From the NCBI GenBank assembly GCA_029718625.1, contig CM056377.1, positions 100,583,743 through 100,647,742 on the forward strand: a stretch of DNA of 64,000 nucleotides. Reading direction: 5' to 3'. Each line of letters begins with the position of its first letter. The first letter of the stretch is position 1. The notes below the pieces were generated by a model that saw only the letters and a list, made by a program, of their open reading frames with translations, made no database searches and had not been told where the DNA came from. Positions 34,801-42,953 of this stretch are shown here, in pieces. This stretch comes from Synaphobranchus kaupii. Taxonomy: Eukaryota; Chordata; Actinopteri; Anguilliformes; Synaphobranchidae. A program made the position numbers and the translations under genes.

Positions 34801-37800
34801 AGTGCGCACAGCCAGGTGTGTATCAGTGCGGGAGGAGACCCGGATGGGGCCTCCTTACAGCTGGCAGATATCTAACTCACTCCCTGTGATCTCGAAGAGC
34901 ACTTTGTCGTTGAGGCCCAGTCTCAGCTCTGGCATGCCGGAGAGGACCACCTTCAGCTTGACAGTGCCCACTATCTCGCTGCGTAGCACACTGCCATTCG
35001 CACTAACCTGAGGGACAAAGAGAGAGAGAACAGCAACATGGAATGAGAACAAGATTCTGTACAGAATCAAAGAGAAATGTGAGAATAAATGCTGAACAGG
35101 GAAAAGGGACAGAGCAGTGAAGCAAGGCAAAAGGGAGGAGGGCATGTATGAAACAGGGAGACCAAGAGGAGGTGCTCAAACCAAACTGGGAGACCAAGGG
35201 GAGGTGCTCAAACTAAAGAAGGAAATGGAGGGGGAGAAAGCCAAGGAGTTTGGGAAAACAATGAGGAGACAGAACCTGTGTTAGCACAAGCACAACAGTT
35301 TCTTAAAATAGGGATTTGGAGACAATAAACATATAGAGCAGCAAAGAAGACTTAATCAGGTCTCGTTCCTGTAATCAGCGAGTTTAAAGCGGAGGAGTGC
35401 CCTGGTTCTCAGCCTGTGAAAGGTAGCCTGCTCAAGACAGCGGTGGTGGCGGTTGTGTGTGCGTGTGTAGGGGGCAGGGAGTGCAGAGAGAACTGAAGGT
35501 TTATTGTAAGAAAGGAAACTGGGAACAATTTCCTGTAGCTGTGAATTCAAGGAAGTTTGGTTCTGGAAGCGTCTCGCTCCCAAACGAATATTGCATTTAT
35601 ACCCTGGCTGAGTTACTGAAATCACATCCATATGAATCACAGCATAAAGAAGGATGGAGGAAATTGAAAATGATGGAGGAAATTTCTTTGAAAATGCAAA
35701 TAAATTATGTAAAATATAGCATACATCATTAATTTATTGTTATTTGGCGTTATTTGATAGGACAATAAAACACTGAAAAAACTAAATATGACTGTACATA
35801 GCACCTCTTGGTACAGAATGACTTGGGAAAATACAATATATTGTGTATTTGAACTGAAGTTTGACAGCCACTTTGATATTCCACCAAAGTCTAAACAATA
35901 GGGGGCAATACAGATATGTAAACGTCTGTCAAAGGAAATATTCAAGGAATATAGACTGGCAGAAAATACTTGTGTAAAAACAAGACAATTTTCAGACAAT
36001 TAACTTAAATTGAGGAACTCCAATATTGCCACATGAATAAAGTTGGACAGACAGTGGAAAATGTGCGCTTGGCAGACAGATTAATTACCGATCTGTACCT
36101 CGGACAAGGAGTTTAATAAGGCGAATCCCTCTTACCAGCAGATTTACAGACTCAATTACATCCATAAAGACTTCATTCTTCCTATACTTGATCCCCTCTG
36201 ACCTCCAGGACACGGCGTTGGTAACCGTTGCAGGGGGCCGGGGGGCGCCTACCTCCAGCTTGTGCCCTTGTTGTGTAATGTATCTGCAAGGAGTCCAGGT
36301 GTCAAAGGTTACACATGACATCTGCAGTAATGGAGACAGACATGCTATTAAAAAAAGTTTCACCCTAATCTAAATAAGTCTGATGTAGCTCCTCATCTGT
36401 CCTGGCTTTGCCTTTGTCTACCTCTGCCATATGTTATGTGAGTTTCCGTGAAGCCAAGGCATCCTGTCTTTATCTACACAATAATATCACCGGGTTGCAG
36501 AGCGGAGATAGAACCCTTTGTTCCTGTGCAGGGGAGACAATGTTTTCCACCGGGTATCTACAGGCCCAGAGGTAACAGACAGGCTGGGATTGGAACAGAC
36601 AGCCCTTATTTCTCTTCAGTTCTTCCACCTGAACCGATAATAAACCTCCATTGTTTTGTTTGTTGTTCAAAACCGTGGCCTGTCCCTCATAGAACCGCAC
36701 CCTCTCACTGTCACTGCATTAATCACCTCTCAGGCCCCTCCCCACCCTGCGCCCCTAACTCTGTGCAGGGTTCAGTGTGGAAGTGGCCAGTCTACAGGTT
36801 TAACCAGCTGCTCCATCACAAATGTAATCTGGTATCTTGTGTACGGGGCATGACCGCGAAGTGTTTTCTAAGCACAGGCCCTTATGCGCTGTGTAGAACG
36901 GGGACACACATTAAAGAGAACTGAAAAGATAAAAAGCAACAGGAGCGAGCTTGTGCCTTTGTTTTAGCCCACACGCTCCTGACGAATGCCAGTGAACATG
37001 CGTCTGCCTCAGGGAGAAGGCACATGAGAGGAACATCGGAGGTAAACAAACGGATTAGCATCCGAATAGCGCTCAACCTTTTCAAAAAGCCCCATCTGCG
37101 AGTCTGGCCCAGAGTGAGCTGGGCAAGGTCTGGGATGAGGGAGGAGGGGAGGCTGTGGTGAGGAGATCCCCTCGAGGAGGGAGGCATGAACCTCACTTGG
37201 ATCTCTGGTGCCAAAAGCTGAGAGCTTAGTGGCGATGACGCGGGGACAGCCAGTCAGTACCAGCCTGCCTGGGCCGCAGACCAGGAGCTTCCTGTGCTCT
37301 CTACAGCATTCAGAGAGTGTCTGTGCCTAATCAGACACTAAGCCAAGAAAATCATATTTATTATATTTATATGCATGCTTATATGCATTCCAAAAGCAAG
37401 CACAACCATAATGTCATTGCACAAGGGAACTTGCATTCTTAATAAGGAGAAAACATTACTGTGATCATAACTGGTACCTACTGTACATATTTTGCTTTCT
37501 CAAAAGTGGACAACTCTAAAAGACGGTCTGGCTAGGACTGCATGTGACAAGGTGTAGAGAGGAGTTAGACCACTGCACTCACTCCTGTAGGATCTTGCTG
37601 TCTGTTGTCTGCGGGAAACCAAAGTCCATGACCTCGTCCATCAGCTCATACACAGTGACAAAATTGTCCCGGATGCTCTCCTCCTCCAACTCCTTAAAAT
37701 ATTCCTTGAACACCTGTGCAGTCATGCAATAAGCAACAAACGAAACTCAAGAACAAAACCATATTTCAACAGTACACACTATAATGCAGTATGCAGTATA

Positions 37801-40800
37801 ACAATGACAGATGACTGCATTAATTAGGGAGCATGAAATTATGTAGGTTGGAAAAAAACTATATTATCATTAGCCATATGAATTTTTGCAACATTGAGAG
37901 AAAATGACAAAGCCATGCAATGAATTGGGCCTTCTCTCACCTCCACTATTTTGTAGAGGAAAGAAAACACCAGAGCAGCATTGGAATTCTTCTTAGTCAT
38001 AGCCACCACTAAGTGCAAAGGTTAAGGATAAAAAGGCACTCTCTTCCCCATTCCATACTTCATTATAGATATCCATATGAAAATGAGAACTTTCAGCAAC
38101 AAGTGTGGAAAAACATAGATATCACTTTCAAAGAGTGTTTCATAATGTCTGCCTTGCACAAGTCCCTACACTGAGCAGGGAGAAAGGACGTGTCTTGGGA
38201 GTTCTTCTGGGCTTTCTGTAACTCGACCAACAGGAAAGAGTGGGTGTGTGAAGGACAAGACTCCCTGAGAAAGGATACAGTATAGATTACTGTGCTTGAT
38301 CCACAGGAAATGTGATGTGCCATGGGTCAGTAAGGGCGAAACGTCTGCATCCTCCTCCTTCTGCATCAGGATGGGCATGAAGTGGTCGATCTCACCCATG
38401 TCCATGTTGCCCATGTAGTTCCTGCATATCAACACCTGGAAATGAGCATAAGGAGATGCTTTGAACCTTTCTTGGTTTCCCAAAGGTTTTACTGACCATA
38501 AAGCTACACCCAGACCAGCAGACAAATGGGTCTGTCAAGCCTGCAAAACAGGACGTGAGAAGTTTGAACTGACACATGCAACAACAATTACCATCATTGT
38601 GCAAGGCAGTTGAGCGAGTATGCTGAAACATAATGCTCCCTGTTTCTTCATCAGAGAACAGGTTTAGCCACTATTCTAGAGCTGCCAAATATAGTGTGTG
38701 GCATTGGTTACCAACTACGTGTTAAGACTTTGTTAAAAACATAACTCCTTAATGAATTACAAAGCACTTTAAACCACATTAGTTCCGACTATATTAACAA
38801 AAAAATGACAACAAAGAGACAGCCTGCTTTGCTCATATCTGCCATGGAGTTTATTTGTCTAAAGCGCCCTCGTCGTGCCCTCGTGCGGTCAGGAGGTGTA
38901 ACATAATTTTTCTTATTCATTATTTGTTTGCATTATCCGAGTTTAAAATTTCAAACGAGTAACCGATTACCCGAATAACCGCTTACATCCCTAATTTACA
39001 TTAAAATACAGAACTCCTCTAGAACAGCGAGAATAAAGCCAATCCCCTGAAATTATTCAGCAATGAACTTAAGACTGAATACATTTTTTGGTAGGTTTTA
39101 ACCCCGTTGAATCTACTTGAAAAATGGCACATACATTTTCCTAGTTGCCAAATGTGTGTCACCAACAGTTTTTCTGACATATGATCCATTACATTAGTTA
39201 TATAATTTTTGTACCCACCAAGACCTTCACATGATATAAAGGCATTGCGTTAATGCACTCCCCATTGTTTTTAAAATGGTAATATATCGAATATATCTAC
39301 TATGTAAACCTATAGACGACTGCTGTTCTGACTACATAAACCACGGCAAAGTAAAATATTATAGTGTTCACAGAGAGAAATGAATTGTGTTTCAAGTACC
39401 ACATCAAACTTACATGTAACAAAATGGTTACATGGGTTAACAAAATGTTTCTAATTCTTATTAATATTTACATATGCAATAAAGCATTAAAAATTGTTTG
39501 GAAATCCATTGCTTCTTTGCCTTTAACATTAATTAAGTATTTGTCTATTTCGACTATGAGTGGGGGTTTACAGAGGCAAACAGATTTTCTATCAGCCACT
39601 GAGCGTCTACAGGTCATGGTAATGTGGAGGAAACGCCTCCAGGTAGAGATATTGGATTGCTCTGAGGAACAGAGAGGAAAACCTTTCATCAGCACTATTA
39701 CCAGTCTCAGAGCAACCGGTGTGTAATCAATCTGACTGACACCCTAAAGCTGATGAGACTTTTTGGTCTTTCTGTAAGCCTCTCTGGAGGAAAACTGAGA
39801 GTGGTATTCCACTGGTAAAAATGCAATGTTACTTTAATATGGAGTTTAGGCTACTCTGTTTAGTGCAATGTAGTGTATAATAGGCCTACCGCTTCATATT
39901 TAATAAATTAAGCAAAAACCAAGAATATATCTATCGTATGGACCGTGGGATAATTGTAACTATCGGCAGTTCATTTTGGGGGAGATAACGTTTCTTCGTA
40001 CATTTGCTAGCATGATGGCCTATTAAATCAGTTTTTCTTTCCTGAAGTGCATTTTTCAATTGCTACCGTATTTACTTGATTGTTTTCCTACGGTGATGGT
40101 AGTAACATGCCAAACACAGAATAAAAATACACAGAATAACTAAAATAATATTCTTATTTGGTTCATTTGCGGTATTTAAATGATGAATAGATGCGCTGCA
40201 AAAGCTGCTCGACAGGATAAGACCAAGTTATTTTGTTTTCCAATGTTTACAAATGTTACACAAATGTTATTATACTATTATGTTATTATTGGGGCAAAAC
40301 TATTGATGACCAGCCTATGTGCAAATATCTTTCATACGCAAAATTGGCGATAGCCTATACTTTAAAAATGGAAAACCTCATCAATGGATTTGCATATAGC
40401 TCTATCTATGTAGGCTAGGCCCAACATATTGTGATGACGGGCATTGCCTAATTAATATCACCCAGTTTAAACGGTTGAAAATGTAACATTTCCTTACGCA
40501 GGGTGCAATGTCACCGTCTTAGCTGAAAACATAGCCTAATCTGTAGCCTTCTGTTTCAAATTATATCTCCTTTATGTCGAATAATTGAGAGAACTACATT
40601 GAAACAAAAATATACTATCACTTTCCGCTTTGATTCTTTCTCTTTCCTCGCCACTTTGGTTCAACCTCGATCTCTAGTGGCAAAGGTTGTTATTGCTCCC
40701 CAGGTAATGCATGCAGACAGTCTTACCACCTATCTAAAAGTAAGCTACGGTTATTATGACTGACTTATGAGGGCGTTTATTTGGCATAGCACCGGGTCGC

Positions 40801-41528
40801 TTCACTTGTTCTACAACAATAGGTGATTGCTCACATATCAATTCACAGAAGGTACTGCGCAAATCCACAGAGATTCATATAATCTAGATCGGCTAATCGG
40901 TCCACCCGATTATTATTTTATCTCATCAATGTAATGTACAAACCAATGAACCTGTGTAGCACCTGTTCTAAACTGATGTTCGTGAACAGTCAGCGTGCGT
41001 TTGTCGGCACTTGTTTTCGGTAAGCTACATGCACCTGCGACTTATTGTGCTCCAGGGCGGTTCAGTTTCAGCACTTGTCGGCTACGCTGGACCCACTTCA
41101 TGTTAAGACACTTATGTCGGCAGAGCCAGTGATGCAGTTAACATCATAACATTAAAATAGGCAAATACATCCCGTAAAATAGCTATGAACAATTGCCGAA
41201 TCAAGTGGGAAAATAAAAGCAGTAGCTATTAGAATGCCCTCTAAACCAGCTGTTAGCTCGCTGCTTACACTTCAGTGACGAATAGTTTCCAATGGGTACT
41301 TGTTCGTGACAACATTTTTTTCGGAATTACCTGCGCTCCGTATTTCAGTTCACACACATACCTGTTGATATCGGTTATGTTTGAATCCTTACCTGCGCCA
41401 ACTGTGCCGGATTAGCTACCCAACGCAGACAGCAGTAGGCTATAATAGTAGCCTATCCAATATCGAGCACAAACTTTGCATCTTACCTTTCCTTTCACGT
41501 CCAGGATAAATATAGCTGACGCCGACAT
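20580..41528 (-). CDS. ap1m3: AP-1 complex subunit mu (mu1B/mu1C type), complete 12-exon gene
   Basis: Twelve exons join in phase to 423 codons plus stop, exactly the length of human AP1M1 and AP1M2. The medium chain of the AP-1 clathrin adaptor binds YxxPhi sorting signals on cargo at the trans-Golgi and endosomes. Residues 1-140 form the longin-like N domain ([13 protein letters not shown] start, [19 protein letters not shown]). Residues about 165-421 form the mu-homology domain. The two residues that grip the signal tyrosine and anchor the pocket, D174 (EVFMDVIES) and W408 (ALPWVRYI), are intact. Some stretches resemble mammalian AP1M2 ([19 protein letters not shown]), others AP1M1 (RSTANNV), as expected for the fish paralogue ap1m3; ap1m2 remains possible. 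Coding exons, 5' to 3': 41528-41487, 38435-38279, 38008-37941, 37713-37583, 36283-36136, 35007-34881, 27832-27690, 26893-26822, 26422-26264, 23235-23110, 21499-21424, 20602-20580. Confidence 0.93.
20603..23109 (-). other. AP-1 mu introns 10 and 11, nothing else recognised
   Basis: The gaps 20603-21423 and 21500-23109 hold A/T-rich intron with no exon-like frame and no repeat that I can name. Confidence 0.5.
21424..21499 (-). CDS. ap1m3: AP-1 mu exon 11 (residues 392-417)
   Basis: [20 protein letters not shown] is followed by ITQSG, including W408 of the sorting-signal pocket. Acceptor 'gtgtcaacag', donor GGAG|GTGAGT. Confidence 0.94.
23110..23235 (-). CDS. ap1m3: AP-1 mu exon 10 (residues 350-391)
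   Basis: [17 protein letters not shown] is followed by [20 protein letters not shown]. Mammalian chains have YLMRAHF, so one Leu is Met here. Donor CAG|GTGAGG. Confidence 0.94.
24012..24269. mobile_element. MITE with CACTGCAAAAA inverted ends (copy 1)
   Basis: The ends are CACTGCAAAAACC and TTTTTTGCAGTG. The interior holds 'atcttaacaagcattttaat' and 'gatagttttactaatttcaa', shared with the copy at 46668-46861. The class is unclear because the right flank is taken by the TA-target foldback that begins 2 bp later. Confidence 0.8.
24272..25434. mobile_element. 1.16 kb Tc1-type foldback (near-complete palindrome)
   Basis: The ends CAGTGCATCCGGAAAGTATT and the matching inverse are flanked by TA (24270-24271 and 25435-25436), as for Tc1/mariner. 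The left arm is the reverse complement of the right arm almost end to end, with the apex near 24850 ('ccccatagagttctatagg'). Each arm is a ~270 bp Tc1 end plus the ~300 bp core also present at 10261-11444. There is no transposase. The strand is undefined because the element is symmetric. Confidence 0.92.
26264..26422 (-). CDS. ap1m3: AP-1 mu exon 9 (residues 297-349)
   Basis: [20 protein letters not shown] is followed by [10 protein letters not shown] and GSAKWVPE, ending WNIKSFP. Donor CCG|GTCAGA is a slightly unusual GTCAG. Confidence 0.93.
26423..27689 (-). other. AP-1 mu introns 7 and 8, nothing else recognised
   Basis: The gaps 26423-26821 and 26894-27689 hold ordinary intron sequence. 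Confidence 0.5.
26822..26893 (-). CDS. ap1m3: AP-1 mu exon 8 (residues 273-296)
   Basis: [20 protein letters not shown] is encoded, in phase 0 at both ends. The FSHSRVEI wording is closer to mammalian AP1M2 than AP1M1. Donor AAG|GTAGGC. Confidence 0.94.
27690..27832 (-). CDS. ap1m3: AP-1 mu exon 7 (residues 225-272)
   Basis: (R)[20 protein letters not shown] is followed by [13 protein letters not shown] and MSYRLNTA. Acceptor 'tctgttag', donor GCG|GTGAGT. Confidence 0.94.
27926..29576 (+). mobile_element. Degenerate full-length Tc1/mariner transposon
   Basis: Ends CAGTGCCCACCATAATGTTT and 'attatggagggcactg' are flanked by TA (27924-27925 and 29577-29578). The 1.65 kb length matches fish Tc1 elements. 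The plus-strand interior is a broken transposase: nucleotide stretches for a helix-turn-helix start (about 28270), a 'gtggacagatgagaccaag' segment for the first catalytic Asp region (about 28840), and the Asn-His/Gln-Asp-Asn region ('cagcaagacaatgatcccaa', about 29050). Stops and frameshifts are many. A foreign ~130 bp insertion lies near 28605-28735. It sits in AP-1 mu intron 6 on the opposite strand. Confidence 0.9.
28605..28735 (+). repeat. Small insertion within the Tc1 copy
   Basis: The Tc1 alignment breaks here. The inserted stretch ends 'gtaagtcagctaaatggcta' and AATGTAAATGTAA, resembling the 3' end of the SINE-like repeat seen at 59670-59740 and 62880-62958. It is probably a later retroposon insertion. 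Confidence 0.45.
29580..31105 (-). other. AP-1 mu intron 6, middle part, nothing recognised
   Basis: No repeat is named here. A somewhat GC-richer block at 30280-30590 has no coding support and could be checked for conservation. Confidence 0.4.
31110..31792 (+). pseudogene. LINE 3' fragment (L2/Rex1-like reverse transcriptase C terminus)
   Basis: Frames interrupted by stops show the end of the RT palm and the following region: [53 protein letters not shown] and YISELLSP. This order (C-x-Y-C-N-S-L-Y, then Q-N-A-A-A-R/M, then LHWLPV-like) is diagnostic of L2/Rex1-type LINEs. It is 5'-truncated and abuts the (TA)n run. Confidence 0.8.
31793..31861. repeat. (TA)n microsatellite
   Basis: About 65 bp of uninterrupted TA, between the LINE fragment and a Tc1-type remnant. 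Confidence 0.95.
31901..32180 (-). repeat. Single arm of the shared foldback core
   Basis: The sequence from 'gtgatccatccacatctact' to 'ggatatgcgaccaaatatta' is homologous to the arms at 10261-11444 and 24272-25434. On the minus strand it keeps the same open frame of about 55 codons ([29 protein letters not shown]). Confidence 0.85.
32262..33377 (+). mobile_element. TTAA-target DNA transposon with ~200 bp inverted ends
   Basis: Inverted ends AGGATAAGTTCGCTATTTTG and its inverse (arms about 32262-32460 and 33180-33377) are flanked by TTAA at 32258-32261 and 33378-33381. The tips resemble those of the 6458-7768 element (GGATA-GTTC, ATTTTGGAC), so both probably belong to one superfamily (Kolobok-like, inferred). 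The interior is an acidic frame [15 protein letters not shown], broken by a 2-nt shift and continuing [20 protein letters not shown] to a good donor, GCACAG|GTAATG, at 32889/32890. There is no transposase core. Confidence 0.82.
33550..34480 (-). repeat. Inverted-repeat (foldback) DNA of unknown family
   Basis: The segment near 33935-34160 and the segment near 34320-34475 are imperfect reverse complements: 'caaattataccctgtgaaag' against 'ctttcacatggtacaatttg', and 'ctagaagtacaac' against 'gattgtacttctag'. A GGGTCATTCCATATAAAA motif at 33555 resembles fish MITE termini, but no matching far end or target duplication was identified. A few TTAGGG words at 34240-34275 are within it. Confidence 0.5.
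34490..34880 (-). other. AP-1 mu intron 6, 5' part, nothing recognised
   Basis: A poly-T run lies at 34498-34510. The rest is plain intron. Confidence 0.4.
34881..35007 (-). CDS. ap1m3: AP-1 mu exon 6 (residues 183-225)
   Basis: [20 protein letters not shown] and [20 protein letters not shown] are encoded. Acceptor 'tttgtccctcag', donor GGGA|GTGAGT. It is followed by the largest intron, about 7 kb (27833-34880). Confidence 0.94.
35008..37582 (-). other. AP-1 mu introns 4 and 5, with a small tandem repeat
   Basis: Around 35155-35220 a unit of about 33-35 bp ('gggagaccaagaggaggtgc...') occurs twice in tandem. A GC-richer block at 36960-37300 has no coding support. Nothing else is recognised. 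Confidence 0.45.
36136..36283 (-). CDS. ap1m3: AP-1 mu exon 5 (residues 133-182)
   Basis: It carries [25 protein letters not shown] and [10 protein letters not shown], including F172 and D174 of the YxxPhi pocket and the start of the mu-homology domain. Donor CTG|GTAAGA. Confidence 0.94.
37583..37713 (-). CDS. ap1m3: AP-1 mu exon 4 (residues 90-133)
   Basis: It encodes the very conserved [14 protein letters not shown] and [14 protein letters not shown] stretches. Acceptor 'ctgcacag', donor CAGGA|GTGAGT. Confidence 0.94.
37714..38278 (-). other. AP-1 mu introns 2 and 3
   Basis: Two short introns (37714-37940 and 38009-38278) with no other feature. Confidence 0.6.
37941..38008 (-). CDS. ap1m3: AP-1 mu exon 3 (residues 67-89)
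   Basis: Acceptor 'tttgcacttag' leads into (L)[19 protein letters not shown], ending GTGGAG|GTGAGA in phase 0. At 68 nt it is the second shortest internal exon. Confidence 0.92.
38279..38435 (-). CDS. ap1m3: AP-1 mu exon 2 (residues 15-67)
   Basis: Acceptor 'catttccag' is followed by [10 protein letters not shown]...LWIKHSNLY. The exon ends after TAC T with donor GTATCC, a weak match to consensus. The fit of the next exon (TG GTG GCT) restores L-V and confirms the boundary. Confidence 0.9.
38436..41486 (-). other. AP-1 mu intron 1 (3.05 kb)
   Basis: No coding support is seen. Around 38870-38990 words such as 'cgagtaaccgattacccgaa' resemble one half of a hAT-type MITE with TTACTCG/CGAGTAA symmetry, but I could not define both ends. 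Confidence 0.5.
41487..41528 (-). CDS. ap1m3: AP-1 mu exon 1 (residues 1-14)
   Basis: ATG at 41528-41526 is followed by [13 protein letters not shown], the invariant start of AP-1 mu chains, then donor AAG|GTAAGA in phase 0. Confidence 0.95.
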
Positions 41529-41760
41529 CCTCGAAATAGAGAACAGAGGATAACGTTCAAGCAAGGTTTGATTTTGATATTTTGTGATAAAATATTTTCG
41601 GTCCGAAATGAATTAAATGGAGAACTATATTCTTCCTCTCTTCTCCCTCTAACGCTCTTCCGGGTCTTTTCTTTTGGCGTCAGAGACCTGCTAAACAGCA
41701 TTCATTAGCATGCATGTAAAATAAACCCTTCGTGTAGGCTATAGCGAAGTAGTCTCACCT
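41529..41760 (-). promoter_or_regulatory. AP-1 mu 5' UTR and promoter region with an ETS-type site
   Basis: Just upstream of the ATG the minus strand carries CCGGAAGAG at 41663-41655 ('ctcttccgg' on the plus strand), the classic ETS/GABP core typical of TATA-less housekeeping promoters. No TATA box is evident. The exact start site cannot be seen. Confidence 0.4.
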
Positions 41761-42060
41761 TCAGAGTAAAACATCCTGACAGTTTTACAGTTTTTCCCAA
41801 CAAATCATAATGAAAAATATTATTCCCGCACTACTGAAATTGCGCAAACGTCTGTCAGCTTGTAATTAGCTACAGCTGAAGGACCGAACTTGAAGTTCTT
41901 CGATGCAAAGTAGGCTAACTGTAAATGTAGCCGACTGACATGTTTGTTGAGTTTTCGCGTTTTACAACATATTTTATGTTTTATGAGGTTTACTATTAGC
42001 CTACTCCGAATGCTAATTATCGTATATTTCCCAGCATGAATAGGCTACTTGTAAGAAGTT
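41761..42060. other. Spacer between the AP-1 mu promoter and the temp 3' end
   Basis: Nothing is recognised. The two minus-strand genes are tandem and less than 1 kb apart. Confidence 0.4.
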
Positions 42061-42080
42061 GAAATCGAAATGGAACGTGT

Positions 42081-42086
42081 TTTATT
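42081..42086 (-). terminator. Candidate temp polyadenylation signal (AATAAA)
   Basis: TTTATT on the plus strand is about 470 bp past the temp stop codon, giving a 3' UTR of roughly 0.5 kb. The call is positional. Confidence 0.35.
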
Positions 42087-42555
42087 TTTTGTATATTTTG
42101 TATTATCTAGTTGCTATTTAAAAAACACACAACGATACAAAGTAGGCTCTTCATAAATTAAGTGAAATGGAGTCAAATTGTAGGCTTGCTTAATTTGCCT
42201 AAATATTTTTATGCCTACGTGACTTTAAAAACCCCAAAACCATAATTGTAAATAATCAATAGTATGTAGCATTTAATTGGAAACAGCCTGTGATGTGCCT
42301 AGAGCATAGGATGGAGTGTTTTCTCTCTGGAAGAAAAATACCCAAAAGGGTAATATAGACCTATATTCACACTAAACTATACAGTATGTAACAATGCTGC
42401 AGTTTTCACATAATACCATCAATACATTCAATGCACATACAAATTTTAGAGAGTAAACTTGCATCTGCTGAAGAAAAAAAGAAACACAAATAGTCCATCA
42501 CACTAGCCAAAAGAATCACGGCTGCCGACTTGTCCTTGTTTAATTCTGCTTGGTA

Positions 42556-42953
42556 TTACCCAATGGTAAACTCAATGTCATCGTCCTCGTCCTCGTCCTC
42601 GTCCTCACCATCCAGCTCCCCTGCGGCCCTCTCAGCTCTTTCCCTTTCACAGGCCTGGATGTAGTTGTCCTCAATGAAGCCATCGTCATCATCAAGCTCA
42701 GTGGATGTGACAGTGTGAGGGCCTCGACCCATCATGCCCTGTCCAGAGAAGCCTACCTCCAGGCTCATCGGGTCGCACTGGCTTGCAGTTTCCCCCTCTG
42801 GAAGTAGTGTGTGCCGGTAGCTGGCCAGGTAACGGTGGAAGATCTTGCATTTGGCTCCAAGTGCTATAATAATGGAGATCAAGATGGCTGTGACTAAGAC
42901 AGCCACAAGGTACTGCCAGCTGTGTGAGGGACTCTCCTTACTGGTTTCTGTGC
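42556..42953 (-). CDS. c1orf210: temp exon 4 (residues 224-355), membrane segment and tail
   Basis: Acceptor 'gacctacag' is followed by (S)TETSKESPSHSWQYLV, the membrane helix, the DDGFIEDNYI signature and an acidic C terminus ending DIEFTIG and stop (TAA at 42558-42556). Near 42574-42606 the acidic tract is a hexanucleotide GAGGAC-type repeat on the coding strand. Confidence 0.92.
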
